64,000 nucleotides of DNA from Acidobacteriota bacterium (GCA_013289695.1 JABCZK010000002.1:124001-188000), one strand, 5' to 3'; shown: positions 17,969 through 26,936, counted from the stretch's first letter. Notes: generated by a model not told the origin, from the sequence alone. Numbers and translations are program-made.

Positions 17969-18477
17969 CCCACTCTCCGCTTGGCCATCACCACCGCCCC
18001 AATCATCGCCACCAGCAGCAGAATCGAAGCAATCTCAAACGGCAGCATGTAGTGGCTGAACAGCGCGTCGGCAACCGCCTCAGTATTTTTCGGCGAGATT
18101 TCGTCGGCCATCGCGGGCAAACGCAGCGCTCCCCTTCCCGCCCAAATCGCGAACAAAAATTGCGCCGCCAGCACCAGCGCCAGCGCCCCCGCCACAAACC
18201 ATTGCCGGTTGAATTGCACCTGACGCATCGAAACGTCCAGATTCACCAGCATGATCACGAACACGAACAGCACCATGATTCCGCCCACATACAAAATCAC
18301 TTGCACAATGAAAAGAAACTCGGCCTCCAGCAGCAGGAAAATTCCCGCTGTGGATAGAAGCGTGGTGATCAAAAACACCGCGCCGTGCACGATATTCCGG
18401 CGCGTCACCATCAAAATCGCGGAAGCCACCGCCAACACCGCGAAAAAAATAAATAGCGCCTGATTCAGGGTCTGCAT
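17965..18477 (-). CDS. nuoJ: NADH-quinone oxidoreductase subunit J, operon 2
   Basis: Second NuoJ paralogue, 170 residues with five helices. FLFIVQVILYVGGIMVLFVF is the diagnostic third helix and PFEIASILLLVAMIGAVVMA the last one. It starts 4 bases after the nuoH stop, so nuoI is absent from this operon as well. It overlaps nuoK by 4 bases. Length and topology match the operon 1 copy. Confidence 0.95.
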   Translation of the reverse strand: MQTLNQALFIFFAVLAVASAILMVTRRNIVHGAVFLITTLLSTAGIFLLLEAEFLFIVQVILYVGGIMVLFVFVIMLVNLDVSMRQVQFNRQWFVAGALALVLAAQFLFAIWAGRGALRLPAMADEISPKNTEAVADALFSHYMLPFEIASILLLVAMIGAVVMAKRRVG

Positions 18478-18481
18478 CTAG

Positions 18482-19804
18482 CTATTCACCGTCCGCCGTC
18501 TGTGCCTCAGAAACCGGCGCATCGTCTTTCGCCAACAACATCGCGACGCCCAAAGTTGCCAGCGTCGTGGGAATCAACGACACGATCGGCCCCCAAGCGA
18601 ATTGCTGCCGCAGCACAATCGCCACGCCCACACCAATCACGTTGACCAGCGCCAAAGGAATCAAAAATCGCCAGCCCAGCCGCATCAATTGGTCAAACCG
18701 ATACCGCGGAAACGTAAACCGGATCCACAAAAACGCATAAATGTACGCGAACACTTTCGCCATGAACCAAAAAGCGCCATGAATTCCCTGCATCACACCA
18801 GCAGGCGCAAACAGCGCCCCAGCCAATATGCCAGCTATGCCCAAGCACAGCACCGCAACCAACCCCATCACGATTTTCTGAATTTTTACCGGCTGCTGCG
18901 GCGCAAGCTTCAGCGAATACAACGCCACGCCCAAAGTCAGAAGCGCAGGGAGTGCATCCAACCACTCGATGCCTGTCCCTGGAATATGTTCGTGGTAACG
19001 CGCACCCGGCCGCAGCCACCCACCCAAAAACAAAGTCGTCGCGATCCCCGCCACGATAATCATGTTCGCGTATTCCGCCAGAAAATAAAGCGACCAGCGA
19101 AATCCGCTGTACTCCGTCATGTATCCGGCCACCAATTCCGATTCCGCTTCCGGCAAATCGCATGGCGCGCGATTCGTTTCCGCGATCGACCCCACCAGAT
19201 AAATGAAAAATCCGAATGGCACCGAGAATCCGAACCACACGCCCTGATCCGACTGCGCCTGCACAATATCTTTCATCGAAAGCGAGCCTGCCAGCAGCAG
19301 CACCGAAATCAATCCCAGTCCCGCCGCGGTTTCGTAACTCACCAGCTGCGCCGCGCTGCGCAAAGCCCCCAGCAGCGAATAATGGCTGTTCGACGCCCAT
19401 CCGCCCAGCACAATTCCGTAAATCCCCAGCGAGCTGACCGCCAGAATAAAAAGCAATCCAATATTCAAATCCGCAATCTGAAACGCCGGACCGATGGCCA
19501 GCGCCGAATAAGCCAGCAGCGCCATCGTCACGCTCACCAGCGGCGCAAACCAGAACATCAGCCGGTCCGCCTTGTCCGGAATAATATCTTCCTTCAACAG
19601 CAGCTTCACCGCGTCCGCGATCGGCTGCAACAATCCGTGCGGCCCCACGCGCATCGGACCGAGCCGCGCCTGCATATCCGCCATTACTTTTCGTTCCATC
19701 AACACGATGTAGCCGGCCAGCAGCGGCAACACCGCCACGATCACCACCGCGTACAAGACCGGCAGCACGTACGGCATGATCGATGGTGGAATCAGATGGC
19801 CCAT
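18482..19804 (-). CDS. nuoH: NADH-quinone oxidoreductase subunit H, operon 2, with extra C-terminal part
   Basis: Second NuoH paralogue, 440 residues against 404 for the first. It has YIVLMERKVMADMQARLGP after helix 1 and the quinone-side loop AETNRAPCDLPEAESELVAG, in which Cys replaces the usual Phe/Tyr before DLPE. About 35 extra residues at the C terminus form one more hydrophobic stretch (VSLIPTTLATLGVAMLLA) and an acidic end. It begins only 3 bases after nuoD. These differences in the quinone chamber and in length suggest the second complex is not an exact functional copy. Confidence 0.94.
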   Translation of the reverse strand: MGHLIPPSIMPYVLPVLYAVVIVAVLPLLAGYIVLMERKVMADMQARLGPMRVGPHGLLQPIADAVKLLLKEDIIPDKADRLMFWFAPLVSVTMALLAYSALAIGPAFQIADLNIGLLFILAVSSLGIYGIVLGGWASNSHYSLLGALRSAAQLVSYETAAGLGLISVLLLAGSLSMKDIVQAQSDQGVWFGFSVPFGFFIYLVGSIAETNRAPCDLPEAESELVAGYMTEYSGFRWSLYFLAEYANMIIVAGIATTLFLGGWLRPGARYHEHIPGTGIEWLDALPALLTLGVALYSLKLAPQQPVKIQKIVMGLVAVLCLGIAGILAGALFAPAGVMQGIHGAFWFMAKVFAYIYAFLWIRFTFPRYRFDQLMRLGWRFLIPLALVNVIGVGVAIVLRQQFAWGPIVSLIPTTLATLGVAMLLAKDDAPVSEAQTADGE

Positions 19805-19807
19805 TTT

Positions 19808-20962
19808 TTAGCGGTCCACTTCCCCCAGCACAATATCAATCGTCCCGATGATCGCCACGACGTCCGCGATCAGCGAGCCTTTCGCCATTTTGTCGAACGC
19901 CTGCAAATTAATAAATGACGGAGGCCGCACGCGCACGCGATACGGCTGCGTGGTTCCGTCGCTCACGATGTAATACCCAAGCTCGCCCTTGGGCGCTTCA
20001 ATCGAGTGATACACCTCGCCCGGCGGCGGCTTCAGCACTTTCCCTATGCGCGCCATGATCGGCCCCGTAGGAATATTCTCCACCGCCTGCAAGCAGATGC
20101 GCCGCGACTGCCGCATTTCTTCCATGCGCACCACGTACCGGTCATATGTGTCGCCGGTTTCGCGCGTCGGAATATCGAATTCGTATTGGTCGTACGCAGC
20201 GTACGGCTGCGCTTTCCGCAAATCCCATTTCACGCCGCTCGCGCGCAGCACCGGCCCGGTCACACCCAACGCAATCGCATCTGCCGCGTTCAGAATTCCC
20301 ACACCTTTCGTTCGCCCGACCCAGATGCGATTCTCCGTCAGCAGCGTTTCGTACTCGTCAATCTTGTGCGCGAAATCGTTGCAGAAACGCTTCGTGTCCT
20401 CTTCGAAGCCGTCGTACGTCTCGTACTGCAATCCGCCAATGCGAAAAGCATGAGTCGTAAGCCGCGCACCGCAATACTTCTCGAAAATTTTCAGGATCTC
20501 TTCGCGCTCGCGAAAGCAGTAAAACACCGGCGTCAGCGCGCCGATATCCAGCGCATGCGTCCCCAGCCACAACAAGTGGCTCGCGATGCGCTGCAGTTCC
20601 GTCAGAATCGTGCGCACCACACGCGCGCGCGGCGGCGCTTCGGTGCCGAGCAATTTCTCCACGGCCTCGCAATAACCCAAGCCGTTCGAAACCGCCGCCA
20701 CGTAATCCATGCGGTCCACATACGGCGCGAATTGCTGGTAGCTGCGATGCTCGGCGATTTTCTCCACACCGCGATGAAGGTAGCCGATGATGCATTCCGA
20801 CCCCGCCACGCGCTCGCCATCCAGTTTCAATTTCACGCGCAGCACGCCGTGCGTCGAGGGATGCTGCGGCCCCATGTTCAAAATGATTTCGTCTGCGCCC
20901 AGCACCGTGGTGTCGACGCTGTCCATCCCCGAAATCGTTTTCGTGGTGCGCTCGTCGTTCAT
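19808..20962 (-). CDS. nuoD: NADH-quinone oxidoreductase subunit D, operon 2
   Basis: 49-kDa-type subunit of the quinone-reducing module, 384 residues from ATG 20962. [15 protein letters not shown] carries the conserved histidine of the quinone site, and the tyrosine near [20 protein letters not shown] is kept. [16 protein letters not shown] and the C-terminal DIVLGEVDR are typical. An in-frame start further upstream (21079) would overlap nuoC by 94 bases and adds 39 residues of nuoC shadow, so it was rejected. The gap to nuoC is 23 bases. NuoD normally docks on NuoB and NuoC; NuoB is not encoded next to it here. Confidence 0.95.
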   Translation of the reverse strand: MNDERTTKTISGMDSVDTTVLGADEIILNMGPQHPSTHGVLRVKLKLDGERVAGSECIIGYLHRGVEKIAEHRSYQQFAPYVDRMDYVAAVSNGLGYCEAVEKLLGTEAPPRARVVRTILTELQRIASHLLWLGTHALDIGALTPVFYCFREREEILKIFEKYCGARLTTHAFRIGGLQYETYDGFEEDTKRFCNDFAHKIDEYETLLTENRIWVGRTKGVGILNAADAIALGVTGPVLRASGVKWDLRKAQPYAAYDQYEFDIPTRETGDTYDRYVVRMEEMRQSRRICLQAVENIPTGPIMARIGKVLKPPPGEVYHSIEAPKGELGYYIVSDGTTQPYRVRVRPPSFINLQAFDKMAKGSLIADVVAIIGTIDIVLGEVDR

Positions 20963-20985
20963 TCGCCCGTGGCCGTCTTGCGGCG

Positions 20986-21798
20986 CTACTGCCCGCTCTC
21001 GATTCCCAAATTTTCCCGAACCCAGTCGGTATCCTGTTTCAAAATATCGTAATCCTTGCGCAACGGATGGCCCTGCCACTCGTCCGGCAGCAAAATGCGT
21101 TTCAGGTCGGGGTGGCCGTCAAACACAATCCCGAACATGTCGTAGCATTCGCGCTCCATCCAATTCGCCGCAGGCCAGATTTCGCAGACGCTCGGCGCCG
21201 GCTCGGTTTCGCCCGCGTGCGCTTTCAAACGCAGCCGTTCGTTCTTCGCGAAAGAATAAAGATTCAGCACGACGTCGAATCTCTTTTCGCGCTTCGGCCA
21301 ATCCACCGCGGTCAAATCCGTGAGCATGTCGAATTTTTCGTCGTCGCGGCAATAATGCGAAATTTCCCGCAGTTTTTCGACTGCAATGAGCACGATGGCC
21401 TGCTTGCGGTCCAGCGAAGCTTCGCGAATTGCATCGCCGAAGCGCGCCTTGAGCCGTTGCACCAGTTCGTTATCCAGCGCAACAGGCTTCGGCGGCGCTT
21501 CTTTCGGTGGTGCTGGAGGAGCCGCAGGTTTCGGCGGCGCCGCGGCTGCAGGAGCGCCGGGCGCGGCTGGTGTTCCAGGCGCGGCAGTCGTAGGCGTCGT
21601 GGCAGGAGGTTTGGCCGCAGGCGGCGTTGCAGCAGGAGGCTTCGCCGCAGGTGGCGCGACAGGCGGTTTCGCTGCGACTGGCTCAGCAGGCGCCTCAGGA
21701 ACCGTTGGCGTCTCCGGCTTGGAAGGAATAGAAGGCTTGTCCGCCGTGCCTTCCGGCGGTTTTGCGGCTGGACCTTTTTCCGAGGGGTCGTTGACCAT
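20986..21798 (-). CDS. nuoC: NADH-quinone oxidoreductase subunit C with long Pro/Ala-rich N terminus, operon 2
   Basis: 30-kDa subunit of complex I, 270 residues. The folded part starts near residue 110 and contains [33 protein letters not shown] and [16 protein letters not shown], the family signature near the C terminus. Before it lies about 100 residues made almost only of Pro, Ala, Lys and Thr, with repeated AAKPP and APPK units; NuoC proteins usually lack this. The tail could be a flexible tether, or could stand in for contacts with missing subunits; both are inference. No nuoB lies between nuoA and this gene. The start is uncertain inside the low-complexity part, since later starts would still leave the whole domain. 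Confidence 0.92.
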   Translation of the reverse strand: MVNDPSEKGPAAKPPEGTADKPSIPSKPETPTVPEAPAEPVAAKPPVAPPAAKPPAATPPAAKPPATTPTTAAPGTPAAPGAPAAAAPPKPAAPPAPPKEAPPKPVALDNELVQRLKARFGDAIREASLDRKQAIVLIAVEKLREISHYCRDDEKFDMLTDLTAVDWPKREKRFDVVLNLYSFAKNERLRLKAHAGETEPAPSVCEIWPAANWMERECYDMFGIVFDGHPDLKRILLPDEWQGHPLRKDYDILKQDTDWVRENLGIESGQ

Positions 21799-21972
21799 CG
21801 GTTCGATCGGCTGCCCTCACCCGGCACGCGCAACATCCCGCGTCCTGCTATCGGCTCGCAGCCCGCCTTTTTAACACACTCCAAAAAACAACGTCAATTC
21901 CACTCTCTCGCCACTTCCGCAGCGGCGGGTCCCGCTCTGCGGGACCCGCCCTGACTTACCTCGCTCGCGCGA
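21799..21972. other. Gap where nuoB would normally lie
   Basis: In the common order nuoA-B-C-D the NuoB gene (about 500 bases) sits here, but only 174 bases are present and no frame has the NuoB cysteine motifs. The gap holds a strong palindrome (21924-21950). It could mark an old deletion. Confidence 0.6.
21924..21950. repeat. Palindromic element, type C-like
   Basis: Twelve-pair perfect stem GGCGGGTCCCGC / GCGGGACCCGCC around a TCT loop, at the nuoA-nuoC junction. It resembles the type C elements elsewhere (GGCGGGTC ... GACCCGCC) with a longer inner stem. No U-tract follows on either strand, so it is not a classical terminator, but it may weaken transcription or protect the nuoC mRNA 5' side. 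Confidence 0.7.
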
Positions 21973-22332
21973 TCACACCCAGTCCAGCGCTCCCTTGCGA
22001 TACAACCACACATACCCGATGAGCAAAATCCCCAAAAACACCAACATCGTCACCAATCCATACACGCCCAACTGCCCGTACTTGATCGCCCACGGAAACA
22101 GGAAAATCGTCTCCACGTCGAAAATCACAAACAGAATCGCCACCATATAAAACCGCACCGAATACCGCCCGCGCGCATTCCCTTCCGGCGGCACGCCACA
22201 TTCGTACGGCTCCAGCTTCGCGCCGTTCGGCTTCATGTCCGGACGAATAAACTTGAAAACTATCAGCGTAACGGCGGGGAAAGCCGCGGCAAGAAGCGCG
22301 TAAATCAATATCGGAATGTATTGGCTCGGCAT
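21973..22332 (-). CDS. nuoA: NADH-quinone oxidoreductase subunit A, operon 2
   Basis: Small membrane subunit of complex I, 119 residues, three helices. KLEPYECGVPPEGNARGRYS is the conserved loop with the family cysteine, and FYMVAILFVIFDVETIFLFP is the second helix with the conserved acidic pair. First gene of operon 2. ATG 22332 (MPSQYIPIL) gives the usual N terminus; an upstream in-frame ATG at 22365 would add 11 residues (MRCSWVNVDPA) that do not resemble the family. Neither start has a strong ribosome binding site. Confidence 0.93.
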   Translation of the reverse strand: MPSQYIPILIYALLAAAFPAVTLIVFKFIRPDMKPNGAKLEPYECGVPPEGNARGRYSVRFYMVAILFVIFDVETIFLFPWAIKYGQLGVYGLVTMLVFLGILLIGYVWLYRKGALDWV

Positions 22333-22457
22333 CGCCGGATCGACGTTGACCCACGAACAGCGCATCCTAGCACAGCGGTCAAGTCTCAGCCAGCGTCATC
22401 CGACATAAAAATTTCGCTCCATCGAACTCGCGAAGCGTCTAGATTTTGCGATTGAAT

Positions 22458-22504
22458 ATGTAGCGGCCATTTCGTCCCGCGCTCTTCGGGACGAAGCGGG
22501 CTCG
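22458..22504. repeat. Dispersed palindromic element, type D
   Basis: ATGTAGCGGCCATTT followed by the palindrome CGTCCCGC-GCTCTTC-GGGACG and AAGCGGGC. A near copy lies at 30103-30150. Both copies sit in promoter-side gaps: here upstream of nuoA, there between divergent glgA and rsmA. The rest of the 181-base gap before nuoA (22366-22546) shows no other feature. Confidence 0.75.
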
Positions 22505-22546
22505 TCAGCCTCCAGGCGGTCCCGCGATTAAGTTTCTGGGTTTGTG

Positions 22547-23020
22547 CTAATGACGTGCGCCGTGCAGCACATCCACGGCATGAGGCAGCAGCGAAGCAAT
22601 AGCATCCAGCGATTCGACAGCTCCACGAGGACTTCCCGGCAAATTCACAATCATCGTAGTCCCGCGAATTCCCGCAGCCCCGCGCGACAAAATCGCGCGC
22701 GGCGTTTTCTTCAGCCCCTCCGTGCGCATCTGCTCCGCAAATCCGGGAATCAGCCGCTCCGCAACGGAAATCGTAGCTTCGGGCGTCACATCGCGCGGCC
22801 CCACACCAGTGCCCCCGGTCGTCAGAATCAAATCCACCACTTTCGCATCGGCTGTTTTCCGCAAAAGTCCGGCAATGCTTTCGCGCTCATCTGGCAACAC
22901 AGTCGCCGACACAATTTCCCAGCCCAGTTCCCTGCACCGGCCCGCAACAGCCGGCCCGGAAGCATCTTCGTGCTTCCCGCCCGCGACCGAATCGCTCACC
23001 GTCAGTATGGAAACCCGCAT
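22547..23020 (-). CDS. mogA: Molybdopterin adenylyltransferase (MogA/MoaB family)
   Basis: Cytoplasmic enzyme of 157 residues that adenylylates molybdopterin with MgATP, before metal insertion by MoeA. The family fold is shown by LTTGGTGVGPRDVTPEA (residues 66-82), where the GTG loop binds the pyranopterin and Asp77 is the expected catalytic residue, and by NLPGSPRGAVESL near the C terminus. Length fits the short MogA/MoaB form, not a MoeA fusion. It is the last gene of a minus-strand molybdenum cofactor cluster, 26 bases after a response regulator gene. Confidence 0.9.
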   Translation of the reverse strand: MRVSILTVSDSVAGGKHEDASGPAVAGRCRELGWEIVSATVLPDERESIAGLLRKTADAKVVDLILTTGGTGVGPRDVTPEATISVAERLIPGFAEQMRTEGLKKTPRAILSRGAAGIRGTTMIVNLPGSPRGAVESLDAIASLLPHAVDVLHGARH

Positions 23021-23046
23021 GGAGTGGCGTCCCGACGATTCCGGGA

Positions 23047-23811
23047 TTATCCCTCGGTGACCTGCGCGTCTTCGCTCTCGCCGTCGCGCTGCCCTTCATC
23101 CACCAAACGCAGCGCTTCCATCAGCAGTCCGGTAGTAGTGCGTGAAATGATGTCCCGCGTCGGCGCGCGATTGAAATCAATTTCGAACTCGCCCTCGGGC
23201 CAACGCACCGCCTCAAACACTGCCGCTTCGCCCTCCAGCGCTCCCAGCCGCGCATCCTTGCATTGCCCCGACGCAAAAAATAAATCGCCGCTTTCTTCCC
23301 CGCGCCGAATCGTCAGCTGGCAAGACTTCTGCCCCATCTCCAGCGACTGCATCAAATCCATGATGGACATTTCTTCCAGCCGTCCCTGCACCACTCCCGG
23401 ACGCACTTGGCGATTCTGCAACTTCTCCAGCTGCAGCCGGTCCACCACTTTTTTCGCGCGCCGGACCAAATCTTTCAGAAAAAATGGCTTGGGAATAAAT
23501 TCTTCGACGCCTTCCACGATCGGCCGTAATTTCTCTTCAATGTCGCTGCGGCTAGCCAGAAAAATAAACGGGATCGCTTTCGTTTGCTGCCGCCCGCGCA
23601 GCTTTTCGTACAGCTGACGCCCATCCAGCCCCGGCATGCGATAGTCGCACACCACCAGATCTGGCGGATCATCCACAATTTTCAACAGCGCATCGGCGCC
23701 ATCCCCAGCCGCACGCGCATCGCAATGCGGCAGCAGCCCCTTCATCAAAAGGTCGAGGATCAGCGCGTTATCGTCGACGACCAGAACTTTGACATCCTTC
23801 ATCGGCGTCAT
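23047..23811 (-). CDS. Response regulator with C-terminal DUF4388 (PatA-like) domain
   Basis: Protein of 254 residues. Residues 7-125 are a receiver domain with acidic pair D13-D14, phospho-acceptor Asp56 in [13 protein letters not shown], and the lysine in FIPKPFF. Residues about 140-225 ([20 protein letters not shown], then [14 protein letters not shown]) match the DUF4388/PatA N-terminal type domain found in many signalling proteins of acidobacteria, deinococci and myxobacteria. No DNA-binding domain is seen, so it likely acts through protein contacts. The ATG overlaps the moaC stop (ATGA), so it is translated with a cofactor enzyme, an unusual place for a signalling protein. A start at ATG 23802 is possible. 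Confidence 0.85.
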   Translation of the reverse strand: MTPMKDVKVLVVDDNALILDLLMKGLLPHCDARAAGDGADALLKIVDDPPDLVVCDYRMPGLDGRQLYEKLRGRQQTKAIPFIFLASRSDIEEKLRPIVEGVEEFIPKPFFLKDLVRRAKKVVDRLQLEKLQNRQVRPGVVQGRLEEMSIMDLMQSLEMGQKSCQLTIRRGEESGDLFFASGQCKDARLGALEGEAAVFEAVRWPEGEFEIDFNRAPTRDIISRTTTGLLMEALRLVDEGQRDGESEDAQVTEG

Positions 23812-24296
23812 CGCTTCACACGCTTCCCAGGACGCACGTACTCGCCGCTTCGCCCGCCCGCCTTCTTCACCACGTACACTTCAGTGATTTCCATGCCGCG
23901 TTCCAGCGCCTTGCACATATCGTAAATCGTCAGCGCCGCAACCGACACCGCTACCAGAGCTTCCATCTCGACGCCGGTCGGGCCAGTAGCCGTCGCCTCC
24001 GATGTCAGCTCAATTCCATTCTGGCACAGCTTGGCGCTCACATCTACGTGAGTCAAAGCGAGGGGATGACAAAGTGGAATCAGCTCCGCCGTGCGCTTGG
24101 CCGCGCCGATTCCAGCGATCCGCGCGATTTCAAGTGGATTGCCCTTGGGCGATTTCAGCGCGCGCACGCTGCTTATCGTCGCGCGCTCCATGCGAATAAA
24201 TGCGTGCGCAGCAGCGGTGCGCGACGTCGCCGCTTTTGTCGTAACGTCCACCATCCGCACGCGCCCTTTTTCATCGTAGTGCGAAAGCTTCGCCAT
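23808..24296 (-). CDS. moaC: Cyclic pyranopterin monophosphate synthase
   Basis: Second enzyme of molybdenum cofactor synthesis: converts the MoaA product into cyclic pyranopterin monophosphate. 162 residues, the usual length. [16 protein letters not shown] (71-86) and [20 protein letters not shown] with Asp126 and nearby Lys129 give the active-site set. moaA, moaD and moaE are not in the window. The gene is followed by the response regulator with a 4-base overlap. Confidence 0.95.
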   Translation of the reverse strand: MAKLSHYDEKGRVRMVDVTTKAATSRTAAAHAFIRMERATISSVRALKSPKGNPLEIARIAGIGAAKRTAELIPLCHPLALTHVDVSAKLCQNGIELTSEATATGPTGVEMEALVAVSVAALTIYDMCKALERGMEITEVYVVKKAGGRSGEYVRPGKRVKR

Positions 24297-24380
24297 AATA
24301 TTTGCTGCGCCGGCATTTCGGTTGAACTTGCATTTGAATCTGGAGGTGCGGCACTTAGACCCGCCCCTACCGCGTCCAAC

Positions 24381-25613
24381 TCAGAACAATCCCCGCCGCG
24401 GCAGCACATCAGCCATCTCCCCCGCCGCGTACACCAACTTCGCGTCATGCACCACCAAAAAACAATTCCCCTTAACGACGGACCCGATGTCCCCAGAACC
24501 TTCCCAGTGAATCGCTTCCACCACCGGCTCGCCCTCTGGCCAGCTCACACGCGCCGGCAGAAAATGCGCCAGCGGCGGCTTCTCGTTCAAAGGATGGGCT
24601 AGCTTAGCCCTCAGCAACGCCAAAGGATGCGGCTTGTACCCACTCAGCAGCTCAATTGCCGGCACCACGAACAACTCAAACGTCACCATCGTCGAAACCG
24701 GATTTCCCGGCAGCCCGAATACCGGCTTACCGTGGCAAAAACCGAACACCGCAGGCTTGCCCGGACGAATCGCCACCGCATCGAAATAAAATTCCGCGCC
24801 CATCTCCCGCAACACCTGCTCGACGAGATCGTACTTCCCTACCGATACGCCGCCCGTGAGCGCCACAATATCCGCAGCTAGCGCTTGCTGGATGTGCGCA
24901 CGCAGTTCCACCAGATTGTCCGGCGCGGTTCCCAACATCAGCGGCTCGCCCCCCGCCAGCACGACCTGCGCCGCGAGCGACACGTTGTTGCTGTTGCGAA
25001 TCTGATATTTCGTCGGCGCCTGGTCCAGCCTAACCAATTCGTCGCCCGTTGAAAGAATGGCGACGCGCGGCTTCTTCGCCACCACCAGCCGCGTGCGTCC
25101 CACCTGCGCCGCGATCGCCAGCTCGGCATAGCTCAGCCGTTTGCCGCGCGCGATCACGCTCTCTCCCACGCGTGTTTCCTGCCCTTCGAGCACGAAATGC
25201 GCACCCTCGCGCGCCGCTTCGTTCAACACCACGTACTCGCCCTCGCTCCGCGCATGCTCGTTCATCACAATCGAATTCGCGCCTCGCGGCAAGGAAGCGC
25301 CTGTCATGATCTGCACGCAAGTGCCCGGTTCCACGATACCGTCGAAAGGCACGCCGGCACGGCTTTCGCCAATCAGCCGGAGCTTTGCGCCCGGTTGCGC
25401 CGCATCTGCCGCACGGAGCGCGAAACCGTCGCGCGTCGAACGGTCAAACGGCGGGTAATTCCGATCGGCACGCACATCTTCCGCCACGATACGCCCCAGC
25501 ACACGCAAAGGGTCTTCCGCGAATTCAATGGTTTCGGTGGGCGGGGGAGGCGCACAACGGCGCGCGCAGATCACTTCGATCACTTTCGCGCGAGCTGCTG
25601 CGTAGGAAAGCAT
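24381..25613 (-). CDS. moeA: Molybdopterin molybdenumtransferase
   Basis: Inserts molybdate into adenylylated molybdopterin in the cytoplasm. 410 residues. Motifs: DRSTRDGFAL near residue 60, TGASLPRGANSIVM, ILSTGDELV, the MogA-like site ALTGGVSVGKYDLVEQVL, and FGLPGNPVSTMVTFELFV. The C-terminal part (from about 330) is the domain IV beta-barrel. It lies 6 bases after purA, with which it may be transcribed, and 84 bases before moaC. Good full-length match; whether it handles Mo or W cannot be told from sequence. Confidence 0.95.
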   Translation of the reverse strand: MLSYAAARAKVIEVICARRCAPPPPTETIEFAEDPLRVLGRIVAEDVRADRNYPPFDRSTRDGFALRAADAAQPGAKLRLIGESRAGVPFDGIVEPGTCVQIMTGASLPRGANSIVMNEHARSEGEYVVLNEAAREGAHFVLEGQETRVGESVIARGKRLSYAELAIAAQVGRTRLVVAKKPRVAILSTGDELVRLDQAPTKYQIRNSNNVSLAAQVVLAGGEPLMLGTAPDNLVELRAHIQQALAADIVALTGGVSVGKYDLVEQVLREMGAEFYFDAVAIRPGKPAVFGFCHGKPVFGLPGNPVSTMVTFELFVVPAIELLSGYKPHPLALLRAKLAHPLNEKPPLAHFLPARVSWPEGEPVVEAIHWEGSGDIGSVVKGNCFLVVHDAKLVYAAGEMADVLPRRGLF

Positions 25614-25619
25614 GGCGCC

Positions 25620-26936
25620 TTAGAGCCAGGACGCGAGTTTCGTCCCTCGCGGGACAATCGTCGCATCGCGTTCCGGCCCGGTGGATATCATTCCGATTTC
25701 AATTTGCAGTTGATCGGCAATAAAAGTCAGATAATTGCGCGCCGCTTCCGGCAATTCCTTCACGCTGCGAATTCCCGGAGTCGGCTTTTGCCAGCCGGGC
25801 AATGTCACGTACACCGGCTCGACCTGCATCAGCGTCTCGACGTCAGCGGGCATATGTTCCAGCGTCTTGCCCTTGTATTTGTAGCCGGTACAAACTTTGA
25901 TCTCCGGCTGCGTGTCATACACGTCCATCTTGGTCACGACCAGCGAGTCAATCCCACTCAGCATTTTCGCGAACTTCAGCACCACCAGATCCAGCCAGCC
26001 GCAACGCCGCGGCCTGCCGGTTACAGCGCCAAATTCCTTGCCGCGCTCGCGCAACGCTTGCGCGTCCAGGTCCGGCATCTCCGTGGGAAATGGCCCGCTG
26101 CCCACGCGCGTGGTGTAAGCCTTGGTCACGCCCACCACTCCGCCAATTCGCGTCGGCGCCACGCCCAGCCCCGTCGCCACGCCGCCCGATGTCGCATTCG
26201 ACGACGTGACGTAAGGATAAGTCCCGTGGTCAATATCGAGCATCGTGCCCTGCGCGCCCTCAAACAGCACCGATTCGCCGTTATCCAACGCGCGATTCAG
26301 CAGCACGCCCGTGTCTGTCACCAGGCCATGAATATGCGCCGCCAGTTCCATATATTGATCGTAGATTCCAGCGGTTTCCAGTGGATGTCCGTATGTCGCG
26401 CGGCTGATCGCATTTTTTTCGGCGATCACGCGCTCCAGTTTTTCCTTGAAGCCGGCCGGATCGAACAAATCGCACACGCGAATCCCGCGCCGCGCCATTT
26501 TGTCCTCATACGCAGGACCAATGCCCCGCGAAGTCGTCCCAATCGCCGCCGCCCCGCGCGCCGATTCCGCGGCCTTATCCATCTCGCGATGATAAGGAAA
26601 AATCAGATGAGCGCGATCACTCAGAAAGAGCCGCCCGCGTACTTCGATGCCCGAGCGTTTCAGATTTTCCAGCTCGGCCACCAGCGCCGCCGGATCCACG
26701 ACGGTGCCCGCGCCAATCACCGCTTTCTTCTCCGGCCGCAAAATCCCGCTGGGAATCAATTGCAGGATATATTTGTGATTATTGAAAATGACGGTGTGAC
26801 CCGCATTGTGACCGCCCGCATAACGAGCCGTGTAGTCGAAGGACTGCGCCAGGTAATCGACAACCTTGCCCTTGCCCTCGTCGCCCCACTGCGCGCCGAC
26901 CACGCAGACCGCCTTCGCTCGCACCTTCTCAGTCAC
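25620..26936 (-). CDS. purA: Adenylosuccinate synthetase
   Basis: Joins IMP and aspartate with GTP in the first step towards AMP; 438 residues from GTG 26936. VVGAQWGDEGKGKVVD is the GTP/active-site loop, followed by YAGGHNAGHTVIF, ATSRGIGPAYEDK, GAQGTMLDIDHGTYPYVTSS and the C-terminal FIADQLQIEIGMISTGPERD. The reading frame stays open to an ATG at 27071, but the additional 45 residues are unlike any PurA, so GTG 26936 (MTEKVRAK) is preferred; GTG 26924 is another choice. The gene precedes moeA in the same direction. Confidence 0.95.
   Translation of the reverse strand: MTEKVRAKAVCVVGAQWGDEGKGKVVDYLAQSFDYTARYAGGHNAGHTVIFNNHKYILQLIPSGILRPEKKAVIGAGTVVDPAALVAELENLKRSGIEVRGRLFLSDRAHLIFPYHREMDKAAESARGAAAIGTTSRGIGPAYEDKMARRGIRVCDLFDPAGFKEKLERVIAEKNAISRATYGHPLETAGIYDQYMELAAHIHGLVTDTGVLLNRALDNGESVLFEGAQGTMLDIDHGTYPYVTSSNATSGGVATGLGVAPTRIGGVVGVTKAYTTRVGSGPFPTEMPDLDAQALRERGKEFGAVTGRPRRCGWLDLVVLKFAKMLSGIDSLVVTKMDVYDTQPEIKVCTGYKYKGKTLEHMPADVETLMQVEPVYVTLPGWQKPTPGIRSVKELPEAARNYLTFIADQLQIEIGMISTGPERDATIVPRGTKLASWL

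Noticed and set aside
21924-21950. Terminator between nuoA and nuoC
   Set aside because: The stem is strong but no T-run follows on either strand; it is better placed with the palindromic repeats.
22333-22400. Promoter before nuoA (TTGACC ... TAGGAT on the minus strand)
   Set aside because: The two boxes are only 7 bases apart, which does not fit a sigma-70 promoter.
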